A stretch of 64,000 nucleotides of DNA from Limnanthes douglasii subsp. nivea (Eukaryota > Streptophyta > Magnoliopsida > Brassicales > Limnanthaceae): contig JAUPFV010000003.1 in assembly GCA_036936605.1 (NCBI GenBank), forward strand, positions 149,762,997-149,826,996, written 5' to 3'. The notes below the pieces were generated by a model. That model saw only the letters and a program-made list of their open reading frames with translations, searched no databases and was not told where the DNA came from. The position numbers and the translations under genes were made by a program. Numbering within the stretch: position 1 is the stretch's first letter; the number at the start of each line of letters is the position of its first letter. This document shows, one piece after another, positions 19,945 through 29,938 of the stretch.

Positions 19945-22295
19945 TTAAACTGGAACATCACAAGTCCTCCGGTTATGGCCTGATTTCGAACATCGGCCAC
20001 ACCTTAACTTCTTGGTTGAGATTTCTCCTCTAGAAGGGATTCGTTTTTTCTTAGGCCTTCCAGAGCACATGGAAAACGCTCTTGTTGCCATGATCCGCAT
20101 GAACATTTGAAATCCAACAGATTAACAACAGCCACAGGATTCGAAAAGACTTCGAACATGGCGGAAGAGGACTTACGTACTACCCAACTTCGGCACATGT
20201 CAACATTCTGCTTTAGCTTCTTCTCGTACTCGGGAACCAAATTAGTACTCCAGCTGAGACCTTCTTTGTATCGCCGTGAAACTTGAGTCATAAGCAAGAC
20301 TCTAATCCAATCAATAAACTCAACAATTGGTAAGCCGCAATATTTTTTAATCTGATTGTTAAACGATTCAGCTGCGGTAGAAGCCATAGAGTCGTAGCGC
20401 TTCCCTTTTACGTAAGCCTGCGCATACTTTTCAGGGGGTAAATTTGCAAGAAAATCACTCATTCTCTCACCACCTTCACATAGAAAACCTGTTTGTATAT
20501 CTTTAAAAAGCTCTTGACTGGGAGCATAAGCAAGACGGTGGAAGAAACTCAACATCTTTTTTTTATACTCCCTGTTAGTATGTTCCAGTTTGGCTTTCAA
20601 ATTCTGCATGAGATGGAAATAATAGTACGCATGATAGCAGTGTAGATACAAGACAGAAACAGCATTAACAATACCAGAATGACGGTCTGAAATAAATGTG
20701 ATCTGGCGATCCAGCAAATGTGGTTTCAAACACCCCAAAAACCACATCCAATTGTCCCAATCTTTAATGCTAACTACAGCAACAGCAACAGGGAATAGTC
20801 CTGGAAAAAGGCAGATCAAATGAACACTACAACAGTATGCAAACGTTTAAAAATTGTAAACAATTCGCATGCTGTCCTGGACAATTCGCAGCTTGTCATG
20901 CGAAATATGTGTGACATTTTAATTGCTCACTTAAACATTTCGCAGCTTGTCATGCGAATTGTTTGTGACAACTTTAAATAATACCTAACTCAAGGTGCGA
21001 TGTAAGTACAGTTTACTCAGCATAATACATAATTCGCAGCCTCAAATTCGAAATGTGAGGATCACAACACTGCTTAATTCGCATCACATGCTGCGAATTG
21101 CATGAGCATTTTCACACAAAAACATCGTTCATTAACTAGATAAATGTAAATAACCGTTGTTTCCGTCCTTTGCTACAGCAGTAAGCAATGTACCCTTGTA
21201 CTTGCCATATAAGTGGGTTCCATCGACAAACAACATTGAACGGCATGAATGAAAAACACTAAGGGACGAACCGAATGCTACAAAACAGCGCTTGAATCAG
21301 TTTCCAGCTGACAACTCCAACTGGCAGTCTGAAGTAATATCCCGGCTCTTCAAGCGTTTGAAGTATCCGCTTAGTAAACTAAAAGAACTTGAACTATCTC
21401 CAAAAACTCCCCTCCTAGCCTTCTCTAAAGCATTCTATGACAAACGATAAGAGATGTCAAGACCGTAATCTTGTTTGACAGTCGATTGTATGGTTTTGGC
21501 TGTCAACGAATGGCAGGTCCGGAGAGAATCCTGAATTTCCTCTGCAATCAAATCTGATGTCAAATGCCTGTGCCGCTTATGCTTATGCTTCTGGGAGAAA
21601 ACAGGACTGCAAGTATGGTATGGGACATACTTCTTAATCGTCATAAGGCTGGTGCTTGAGTCAATAGATGCATAAAACCTCCATTTGCACCCGCTCATGA
21701 GCTTATTTTCACAATAAGCAATGATCTTATTTGTTGTGTTGTGCAGCTTATTTTCACAATAGTATCCAAACTTGCACAAAGATACCCTCAGACCGGTAAC
21801 ACCTTCTTCAAAACCTTGACCCACTCCTGTAATAGCATCAGCCCAACCGGCAGTAGCAAGTTGTTTTTTCCTCTGATCAGAATTAACTAAACCGTTACTA
21901 CTCTCCCCGTTAACTAGTTGATCAAGAGATGGTTCTCCCAAAATCAAGCTACGCTCCTTACGCTTTACACCACAATCCTTACCACCAGAGCTCTTATCAA
22001 CATAACTTTTATTACCAGAACCCTTATCGAAGACGTGTTGTTCTATGAGAAAACTAACCCGTTTTAAACGCTCCAAATCAAGATATAACACCAACTCAAC
22101 AAAATCATTCTGGTTATTAAACAAACAATTATTCTGATCCCCGCAGGAGTAAGTAATTAGGTACTCACCTGTGGCAAGCTCCTCCCATTTGTTCTCTACA
22201 TAAGCTTGGATACTTTCGAAGCTTTCAAACTCCGTGAAAGGCACAATTGCAGTTTGGTGACCATATTTAAAAATACAAACTCGTGATTTAGACAT
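19945..22295 (-). pseudogene. MuDR-type MULE transposase gene, broken
   Basis: Minus strand. Exon 1 is 22295-21155 and exon 2 is 20800-19945, with an intron at 21154-20801 (donor GTTATT, acceptor TTTTCCAG). The start MSKSRVCIFKYGHQT is followed by a PB1-like N-terminus. The MuDR DNA-binding region has CKWRFYAS and PYHTCSP. The catalytic domain keeps all three acids: Asp in LFVDGTHLYGKYKG (21224), Asp in FISDRHSGI (20687) and Glu in AAESFNN (20369). Lesions are TAG at 21437-21435, TGA at 21299-21297, and a C-terminus in which the SWIM zinc finger breaks off after CSCGSWQQERFPCA. Two bases out of frame comes the tail KKKRIPSRGE and a zinc knuckle CGRCSKSGHNRRTC with a stop at 19947-19945. Family role: cut-and-paste transposition in the nucleus. 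Confidence 0.88.
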
Positions 22296-23229
22296 CTCTT
22301 AACCTGGACAATACAAGTTATTTGTTGTTAGTCACAAAAACTAGGTGCAAAATATTTACTACTTCATCAAACAATTCGCATCCTAAGGTGCGAATTGTGT
22401 ATACCTACAGCGAGCTATTCGCATCTTGTCCTGATATTTGTAGATAAAAAAGTCCTGATATTTGTTATTAGTCACAAAAACTGTCCAAATTATTTACTGC
22501 ACCATCAAACAATTCGCATCCTAGCTTGCGAATTGTGTATGTCTACATAGAGCTATTCGCATCCTATCTTAAGAATTGTGTATATCTACATAGAGCTATT
22601 CGCATCCTGTCCTGATATTTCTATGTAACACCGGTCCTGATATTTGTTTCGAAATACAATACTCTAACTGACCTAAAAACTCGTAATATACACATTCAAG
22701 ACAAAACTAAAGCACTACCAAATTAGAATATAACATCAGAAAACAAGGACATAACTATATAACGAACAATATTAACTAAACAATAACAGATCACTATAAC
22801 AAAAAAAAAACAGAGAAAAGCTCTACAATCAGGCAATGACATCTAAAAATAGTAGAATAGAACCTATTCCAATAGAGAAAACGAATAAAAAAACTTTGAA
22901 ATCGGTAGGTAATTACCTAAAAAGCTCGCAACACGATTACTTGTAAGCTATAAGATTCCAAAAAGCGACGATCAACTCCTGTACGTATAAAACAGAGGTT
23001 AGACAGGTCTAACACAACAACTTACATAAAGAAAAAAACCTTTAGCAGCTTCCGATCACCGGAAAATGTGATTTCAACCCAGCTCGTGGTGGTTGGTAGG
23101 GTTAGGTGGTTAGAGCGGCTAACAAATTCAAATCTTCAAAAAGCTAGAAAAAATAAAAAGAAAACAGAAAATAAGGTTTATATAGTGGGTTAAGGGTAGT
23201 TAGGGTATTAAAATAAAATTAGGTTGTAA

Positions 23230-23333
23230 GTGACAATAAGGTTGTTGAGATGGGTATTAAGTAACAATTGATCAAACCTTGGGTGGTAAGTGACAATTGA
23301 ATAGTTGAATGTGTACTTTAAGTACAATTTCCC
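23230..23333 (-). repeat. Right terminal inverted repeat of the MULE
   Basis: Read on the minus strand from 23333 it starts GGGAAATTGTACTTAAAGTA and later contains TCAACTAT and GTTACTTAATACCCATC, matching the left end in order with substitutions and small gaps. Confidence 0.75.
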
Positions 23334-23479
23334 TTTTTTAAATCAAAGTTCAGATTATAATGATTTAAAATATTAAACAATATCGAAATAGATAACAAAA
23401 TTTATATAGAATTATTTGAATGTACGTATAAATTAAAATTAAAATTTGACCAAAGAACTAAAACTAAATAGAATTTCAA

Positions 23480-24190
23480 AGTTATGGTTCCCATCTCAAG
23501 CTTAGTATCACCCAAACACCAACCAAAACAATAGATAAGATGTTTATGCAAAAGATACGTTATGTTAATGTTGTTGGAAGCATTTTGTACGCAATGACAT
23601 ACACGAGACCGAATCTTCCTTACTCCATTAATATCTGGAATTGAGTTATGTAAAATCCGGGAAAACCTCACTGAAAACCCTCAAATGGCTCATAACTGAA
23701 AGGGTTGGTTGAAGTTGGTTTATGTTATAATCAGAAATTTAGGATGATAAGATGTTGATGGAATATGTTGACTCTGATTACGCATGTTGCATTGACACAA
23801 ATAAGTCAACTTATGTTTATCTCTTTATTGTGCTTGGAAAAAATGGTTAGCTATAAATCATATCTTCAATGGGTCATTGCATTGTCATCTACCTGAAGCA
23901 ATGAATGAAACCATGTAGCTGAAAAGATGTTTTAGTGACACAATTGGTATAAAACATGACATGAGTCTGTTTCATGATAGTACTAGTTCTTTTTAGTAAA
24001 TGAGAAACCTTAAGTCCCATGAGAGAACCAAACACGTGGATATGAAGTTGTACTTCATCTGAGTTGTGGTATAAATCGAGAAAGTGAGGGGGGTAAATAA
24101 TACAAGTTCGAAAATCCTTCAGATGCTCTGATCAAGGTTTTATTGGTTTCAAAGTTTACAAACTGCATTAGGTTTGTATAAGTTTTATAT
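23480..24190 (+). pseudogene. Ty1/copia reverse transcriptase/RNase H relic
   Basis: Plus-strand translations in shifting frames show copia landmarks in the correct order. The block VGSILYAMTYTRPNLPYSIN is near 23567-23635 (usual text VGSLMYAMVCTRPDIAYAV). EYVDSDYACCIDTNKST is near 23762-23815 (usual DADYAGDxDxRKSTSG). The C-terminal RNase H motif ERTKHVDMKLYFI is near 24023-24062 (usual RTKHIDVRYHFI). Many stops and a shift separate them. The rest of the element is not visible, and the LINE insertion at 24494 lies downstream. Confidence 0.8.
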
Positions 24191-24493
24191 ACATGTTAAT
24201 TGGATGTCCTAAAGAGTAGTTAGAGCACGAGGACAATGGATACAAAATTCAATATAAGCCTAGATGTAGAGTTGTTACATGTAGGTGAAAAATAATTGTT
24301 ACAACATAGCCAAACTTGCAAAAAATAAATCATATACTCAGATGAAGCAATAGTATACTATGGAGTCATATAGTTTAAATTATGTGGTCTTAGTAAACAT
24401 CATATTACTGAATATTTTCATTACTGCACAAGTTTTCTTGTGTGAGTGAATAATGACTCGAGTTGTTATATCCCAGCAAATACATAGTGTTCG
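24191..24493. other. No recognisable gene; possible remainder of the copia relic
   Basis: About 300 bases with no frame I can support. By position it may be the 3' untranslated part or LTR of the copia relic. It is the left flank of the LINE target site. Confidence 0.5.
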
Positions 24494-24508
24494 AATTAAA
24501 GGAAGTTT
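24494..24508. repeat. Left target-site duplication of the LINE
   Basis: The 15-mer AATTAAAGGAAGTTT is repeated exactly at 40696-40710. Next to it on the element side is a short T run, which is the minus-strand poly(A) end. Confidence 0.92.
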
Positions 24509-24950
24509 TTTTAATAAAAATTTAGAACCTTTATTAATCACGCGGACCACAATTTGTGGAACCAAAGTTAGATACAGAAAAAGAGATCCCGCATAAGGGA
24601 TTAAATATAATCAAATAATAGACTATTACTATCAGGTCATAAAATCGAATTAAAACCCTAGATTCCTCTTCTTCTCTTCTTCTCTTCTAAAAGCTGTAAG
24701 AACCCGTCACTCAAAAGATTTTCAAAACTAACAACTCAAAAAATCAGCCACTTAAACGATCTTGAGATCCACCAGCTCAACAAAACGTGGAAGACCATAG
24801 AAGGATCCTCATCCCTCTCAAGATTCAATTCAGAGTCAATCGAATCTTCAGCAGCAACAAATTTCAATTCCAAACCCTCTAGTTGAAAAATCCCTACAAT
24901 AAAGATAGATTAAAAAAATAGCATCGAAAGAAAAGAGGGAGAGAGGTTTA
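24509..24950 (-). pseudogene. LINE 3' end: last ORF2 codons, 3' UTR and tail
   Basis: Joining across the nested element at CCTTA, the minus-strand ORF2 continues from KIPYIR into DNS and a TAA at 24950-24948. The following 440 bases are non-coding and end in an A-rich tail with AATAAA about 15-25 bases earlier. Confidence 0.8.
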
Positions 24951-24959
24951 AGAGTTATC

Positions 24960-24964
24960 CCTTA
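24960..24964. repeat. Left target-site duplication CCTTA of the Tat-type element
   Basis: CCTTA at 24960-24964 equals 36657-36661 on the far side of the element, directly outside TG and CA ends. Confidence 0.95.
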
Positions 24965-24983
24965 TGATGAGGGAGAATAAAAG

Positions 24984-25150
24984 ACAAGGGCCAAAATGCA
25001 TAGAAATAAATGTATAAGGGCCAAAATGCATAAAAATAAATGTATAAAGGCCAAAATGCATAGAAATAAATGTATAAGGGCCAAAATGCATAGTAATAAA
25101 TGTATAAGGGCCGAAATACATAGAAATAAGTGTATAAGGGCCGAAATGCG
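24984..25150 (+). repeat. 30-base tandem repeat in the 5' LTR
   Basis: Five units and a partial sixth of AAGGGCCAAAATGCATAGAA plus AATAAATGTAT. The 3' LTR array (36243-36390) has four and a partial fifth, which accounts for the 30-base length difference between the LTRs. Confidence 0.92.
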
Positions 25151-25249
25151 TTAATTGTAAAGATATAGCCAAAATAGGAAGGAACTTTAGAGCAGGGACC
25201 AAAAGATGTAATTAAACCGAATTAAAGCGTGTGGGGTCCGCAATTGTAC

Positions 25250-25257
25250 TATAAAAG
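25250..25257 (+). promoter_or_regulatory. TATA box of the LTR promoter
   Basis: TATAAAAG lies 170 bases before the LTR end, followed by GGACCACACACGC. The identical box is in the 3' LTR at about 36479-36486. Confidence 0.7.
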
Positions 25258-25427
25258 GACCACACACGCTTCACGAATTTCGAGATGAATAGTACGACTT
25301 TCTCTCTCTACTACTCTAGTATTTTCTCTCTCTAGATCTAACACTCTAATATTCTTCTACTTCTTAATCCTCTGTCAATAAATCCTCTCACAACAAAATC
25401 ACCCTCGGACCATCTTTCGACTCTTCA

Positions 25428-27460
25428 GTGGCGCCGTCTGTGGGAAACGAGAATCGCTCCGACGATAATCGCTTCCTAGAAATAATTCCTGTTCCGAGGA
25501 GAACCATGGAAGGCCGGGGGGACGATTTAGTTGATCACTGCGAGGAAAACATGGAGGGGGATGACTTTCGAAATGACTTGGAGTCCGAAGGAGAAGGAGG
25601 TCGGCGAGTTGAAAATGTTTTTGATGACTCCGCTCTTTTGGCTCAGAGGAATGAACTATTGCTGGAGATCAAAAGGTTGAAGGCGGAGAAGGAAGCTGCG
25701 TAAGGAAATGTTCGATCGGAGATAAGAAGAGAACCCGTCGAACAAAATGAGGAACGCGAGGTTGAAATTCGGCCCAGGAGGAGAGATGACAAGCATCGGA
25801 GGCGTGAGCGACGGTCTCCGAGGAGGAGAGAAAGATACCGTTCGGACTCGGCTAATTCAAGCGACTACTCGCGATATAGCACTTCTGAATCATCCCGTCG
25901 GAGATACCGTAGAAGGAAGAAGCGTGACCAAAGGCGAACTGGCGCTCGAAGGGGAAGGAGTTCGGAGAGGAAATCTCCGCGGGAGAAGAGTCGCCATGAC
26001 CGAGTCGGTGACTGCTCTCATGAGCAGGCAAAGTGCCTTGGGAAGGATGATGTGGGCCCTCGGAATTCAGAATGGCGGCAGCAATACACTTTGCCCTCCG
26101 AGGAGGGTTTGTACTTTTCAAACAATGATAATTTGAGGTCCAACGTTTATCGAACATGGCACAATTGGAGAGCCTCCCCTCTATCATCGGAGATCTTAGT
26201 GGGGAATCTCCCGAAGCATTTTGACATTTCGAAGCTTGAAAAGTTCGACGGGACTCAGGATCCGGATAATCATATCGAACAATTTAAGAACTTTATGATA
26301 AACTTCGACGACGATGATAAGCTCCTATGCAGAGCATTCTCTCAAACTTTCAAGGGAGTGGCGTCTAAGTGGTACAACAGGCTACCTCAGGGGTCTATTA
26401 AGAACTTTGACATGTTCTAGAACATTTTTAGACAACACTTCGTGGGAAGCAAGAAGTTTCGGGCCAACGGGGACACCATAATATATTGTCGACAAAAAGT
26501 GGGGGAGAGCCTCAAAAACTACACCAATCGTTTTGTCAAAACCAAGACAGACATGGAATACTGTAGGGATTCGGTGGCGCTCGCAGCGTTCGGAATGGGG
26601 TTGCTCCCCGGATTGTTGAAAGACACAGTGGCAGAAAGTCAAGCAATGACTTTTGGAGCATTGCTGGATCAAGTTGAGAAGAGAATCTTGGTGGAAGAAA
26701 CCCAAGCCTCAGAGAAAGGGTCCGGAGAACAATTGGACCATAATCAGTTTCAGAGGACAGAATCAAGCGCTCAGGGCCCTCGATCGACCGTTCAGGTTAA
26801 AAGCACGGGTCAGTATCCTCCAAGGCAAAAATCAAATCAGCAGTACTATGGCAATCAACCACACCACAATCAAGGGGGGAGATACATGTCAAACAAATGG
26901 ACTCGGCCCGACTACTATGCAGAGTTGACGGAAAATGTCGCTGCAATATTTGATAAAGCTAAATCTTCGGTCACGTTTAGGAAGCCCTTTCCCATACAAA
27001 CACCGAGGGAGAGCAGAAGCGTTAATAAATATTGCAAGTATCACGAGGATGTGGGCCACGACACCAAAGATTGTATAGCCCTGAAGAAGGAGGTACAGGC
27101 TCTCATCGAAAATGGAATGCTGTTGGAGTATGTCAAGAAGCACTCCCAGAAGAACGCCGTGGTAAAAGCTGTCTCGAAGAACACTGACACAGCCATGGTA
27201 ATTTCCGAAGGGGTTGACGATTTTGACATTGAGCAAGAGTATTTGGACCCGAAAGTTGGGAGGAACAATGTGAACTTGGTTGAAGAGGAAATCCCGAAGG
27301 GGAAGGTGGATAGTCTGTGTGCATTTTTTGAGTCCTTAGCAATCTTTGGCGGAGATACTATCGCAGGGAATTCGAACAGCTCTCGCAAAAGGCACATGGT
27401 GAATTTGACCACCCAGATCGAAGCTGGAGTCTCCGCACAAATGCATCGATCACCTTCTCC
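25428..27460 (+). pseudogene. gag of the Tat-type element, with stop codons
   Basis: One frame runs from just after the primer site into protease. The N-terminus is acidic, then comes a coiled-coil-like stretch (RNELLLEIKRLKAEKEAA), a TAA at 25701-25703, and an Arg/Ser-rich stretch. The retrotransposon gag domain follows (PKHFDISKLEKFDGTQDP, then AFSQTFKGVASKWYNRLP), broken by TAG at 26418-26420 where Trp is expected. Next are VGESLKNYTNRF and a zinc-knuckle-like YCKYHEDVGHDTKDC near 27030-27070. Gag forms the particle that packages the RNA. At least two nonsense changes make this copy unable to give full-length gag without readthrough. Confidence 0.85.
25429..25446 (+). promoter_or_regulatory. 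Primer binding site of the Tat-type element
   Basis: TGGCGCCGTCTGTGGGAA starts two bases after the CA end of the 5' LTR. This form is common in plant Tat-type gypsy elements as the site paired with a tRNA 3' end. Confidence 0.8.
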
Positions 27461-27974
27461 TATTATTTGTTTTGATGATGATGATATGCGTAATGTTGCA
27501 GGCCCTCATGAGGACGCTGTAGTGATCGCGGCGGGCATTGTCGGGGATCAGATTCAAAAAATACTCATTGACACAGGAAGCTCTGCGAACATCTTGTTTA
27601 TGAGTACTTATCGCCGCATTTCTGACCCACCGGTCATCCGAAGATCTGACAGAACGATAGTGGGTTTCACTGGTGCCACAGCGGTTGTCGTGGGAGAATT
27701 TCAATGTATGGTGGAGTTGGGTCGTGGACCATTCAAAAAAGAAGTGGAGGTACTCTTCATTGTGGTTGACGCGCCCACCTCATATAATGCTATCCTGGGC
27801 CGCTCTTGGTTGTCTCGGATGTATGGCGTCATCTCCACGGTGCATCAATGTCTAAAGTATGTGATCGGGAACAATATTGGCACGGTCAGAAGTAGCCAGA
27901 AGATGGCACGAGAATGCTACCAAATCGCCCTCTCTTCCAAGGGAGTTCGAGGGGGGCCCTCTGACTCAGCATAG
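27460..27974 (+). pseudogene. Aspartic protease of the Tat-type element
   Basis: The frame is continuous with gag. The catalytic motif is intact in KILIDTGSSANILF (Asp codon 27570-27572), followed by a flap-like region and SYNAILGRSWLSRM. The frame ends at TAG 27972-27974, directly before the RT leader, so protease and RT are now separated by a stop. The enzyme would process gag-pol in the particle. The domain itself looks intact. Confidence 0.85.
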
Positions 27975-28895
27975 CAATTAAAGGGGCCACCCTCCGAGGT
28001 CATTCCTTGTGATGATCCGAGGGAGGCCCCCGGATTTCAGGTCCCGGAGGAGGACTCTACGACACACGAGTTCGTGGCTGGCAAAGTTCTGAAAATAGGG
28101 GTCCATCTCTCCCCCGAATTCAAAGGAAAGTTAATTGTTTTTTTATCTGATAGGCTCGATATGTTTGCTTGGTGTGCACAGGATGTCACGGGGGTGCCGA
28201 CGGAGATTATATGTCACCAGCTCGCCTTGCGGTCGGATGTCCGACCAATAGTCCAAAAAAGGAGGCTTGTCTCCCCGGAAAAGGCCTCAGCAATCTTGTT
28301 GGAGGTCGAACGGCTTTTAAGTATTGGTCATATTCGCGAGTCGCATTATCCCCTATGGGCGTCAAATCCGGTGTTGGTGAGGAAGAAGAACGGCAAGTGG
28401 AGAATGTGTATCGACTTCACAGATTTAAACCGCGCTTGTCCTAAGGATCCTTTTCCTGTCCCGCGCATTGATCAGTTAGTAGACTCGACTTCCGGAAATC
28501 GATTGCTATCTTTTATGGATGCTTAATCGGGTTACAATCAAATCCGTTTGGCTGCTAACGATGAGGAGAGCACTTCTTTTATTACCGGGCGGGGTCTATA
28601 CTGTTACAAGGTCATGCCGTTCGGGTTAAAAAACGCGGGGGCAACTTATCAGCGCTTAGTAAATAAAACTTTTGATGAGCAGATTGGGAGGAATATGGAA
28701 GCTTATATCGACGATATGTTGGTAAAGAGTGAGAAAGACGACGACCATTTTGCTGACCTCACAGAGACATTCCACAACTTGCGTAGGGTTAACCTAAAGC
28801 TCAATCCAGAAAAGTGCATTTTTGGAGTACGGTCGGGTAAATTTCTTGGCTACATGATCAGTGAGAAGGGTATTGAGGCGGACCCGGAGCAGTAA
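27975..28895 (+). pseudogene. Reverse transcriptase of the Tat-type element, broken
   Basis: Same frame after the stop. A linker leads to FAWCAQDVTGVPTEII, then KKNGKWRMCIDFTDLNRACP (motif around the first catalytic Asp), IDQLVDSTSGNRLLSFMDA, and a TAA at 28524-28526 where Tyr is usual (FMDAYSGYNQI). Downstream are YKVMPFGLKNAGATYQR and the active-site box AYIDDMLVK (Tyr codon at 28704). The frame ends at 28895, where one base is missing relative to the usual EKVRALI text, causing a shift. All core motifs are otherwise present. Family function: copies the element RNA into DNA. Confidence 0.88.
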
Positions 28896-29938
28896 GAGCG
28901 TTAATCACCATGAGCCCTCCTCGCAACATTAAAGAGGTACAAATCTTGACAGGGCGATTGGCTTCCCTCAATCGATTTATTTCCCGTTCGTCGGACAAAT
29001 GTGCCCCGTTCTTTAAAGTATTGCGGAATGCGAAGAAATTTTGTTGGAACGAAGAATGTTCGACGGCGTTTCATCAAATTCAGGAGTATCTAACCTCTCC
29101 GGAAGTTTTATCTAAACCCTTGGTGGGGGAGACGTTGATTGTTTACGTAGCAGTATCCGCGTGTGTTGTCAGTGCCGTTCTCCTCCGAGAAGCTGACTCT
29201 CTCCTAAGGCCAATTTATTATGTCAGCAAGAGTTTGTTGGACGCCGAAAAGCGGTATCTTACCTTGGAGAAGGTGGCTTTGGCGTTGGTGACAGCAGCGC
29301 GAAAGATGAGACCTTATTTTCAAGCCCATCCAATTGTGGTTCGAACGACGTTTCCCCTGAAGAGTCTATTACAACGACCAGACATCTCTGGCAGAATGAC
29401 TAAGTGGTCGGTTGAGTTGGGAGACTTTGACATAACATTTGAGCCTCGCTCAGCGATAAAGGCACAGGTTCTAGCGGATTTTCTGGTTGAATTCCACTCC
29501 GACAGGGACGAACAGGAGGTATCTGATATAGTTGCCGAGGAAGAGTGGGTAATACGAACGGATGGGGGGTCGAACATCTCAGGCTGCGGGGCAGGTGTTC
29601 AGTTAATATCCCCGCAAGGGGTCGCTATGTTCCAAGCCATCCGTTTCGGTTTCAAAGCTACTAATAATGAGGCTGAGTACGAAGCAGCTTTAGCCGGCCT
29701 GCGATTAGCTCAGATATGCGGGGATCGACGGATAAAATTGTTCAGTGATTCTCAGTTGGTAATAAATCAGGTTTCAGGGGAGTCCGAGGCAAAGAAGGAA
29801 ACACTGGTACAATACTTGAAACTGATGAAAGATTTGGCGTCGGGTTTCGAGGACGTCAAGTTCGAGCATGTCCGGCGAGAATTGAATGCCGTCCCAGATT
29901 CTCTTGCTTCTGCTTCACGGACAGAAGGTTGTCCCTAG
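28896..29938 (+). pseudogene. RNase H pair of the Tat-type element
   Basis: This begins in the frame shifted after 28892. The first part has the RT-linked tether and RNase H (EVQILTGRLASLNRFISRS, then PIYYVSKSLLDAEKRYLTLEK, then MTKWSVELGDFDI). A second, archaeal-type RNase H follows at about 29545-29920: RTDGGSN, NNEAEYEAALAGL, LFSDSQLVINQ and PDSLAS supply the acidic residues. It ends at TAG 29936-29938 before the integrase leader. The presence of both RNase H types is diagnostic of the Tat branch. Confidence 0.88.

Larger units (their letters stand above)
13690..22620. repeat. Dispersed TTCGCA / TGCGAA motif clusters within the MULE
   Basis: By eye there are about 60 copies of TTCGCA or its complement between 13690 and 22620. 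Clusters are 13690-13870 (leader intron), 14960-15295, 16235-16350, 17354-17480, 18479-18650 (long introns), 19080-19820 (between the genes), 20860-21090 (transposase intron) and 22370-22600 (upstream of the transposase). The extended form is WTTCGCAKCCTG. Many copies are paired with an inverted partner 10-20 bases away, such as TTCGCATCATATGATGCGAA. They are essentially absent from exons and from introns under 90 bases. The same clusters are in copy 2 (58670-63600). Confidence 0.9.
12991..23333 (+). mobile_element. Complete Ulp1-bearing Mutator-like element (MULE), copy 1
   Basis: This 10.3 kb element has diverged terminal inverted repeats: the left end starts GAGAAAAGTACC, and the right end read on the minus strand starts GGGAAATTGTAC. 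The 9-mers outside are TATTTTTAA on the left and CTTTTTTAA on the right, a plausible 9-bp target duplication with two changes. The flanks join to rebuild a dispersed AT-rich repeat like 5690-5900, which supports these boundaries. It carries a Ulp1-like protease gene on the plus strand (13915-18955) and a MuDR-type transposase gene on the minus strand (22295-19945), converging. Ulp1-carrying MULEs are a known plant group. Both genes are damaged here. Non-coding parts are filled with TTCGCA motifs. Confidence 0.88.
24965..25427 (+). repeat. 5' LTR of the Tat-type element
   Basis: 463 bases, TGATGAGGG to CTCTTCA. It contains a TATA box TATAAAAG at 25250-25257 and a 30-base tandem repeat (24984-25150) with one unit more than the 3' LTR. 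Outside the repeat array I see no difference from the 3' LTR over about 300 bases. Confidence 0.95.

Noticed and set aside
26382..27704. Several minus-strand frames of 70-120 codons over gag and protease
   Set aside because: They overlap the clearly recognisable plus-strand gag-protease and show no domain; shadows.
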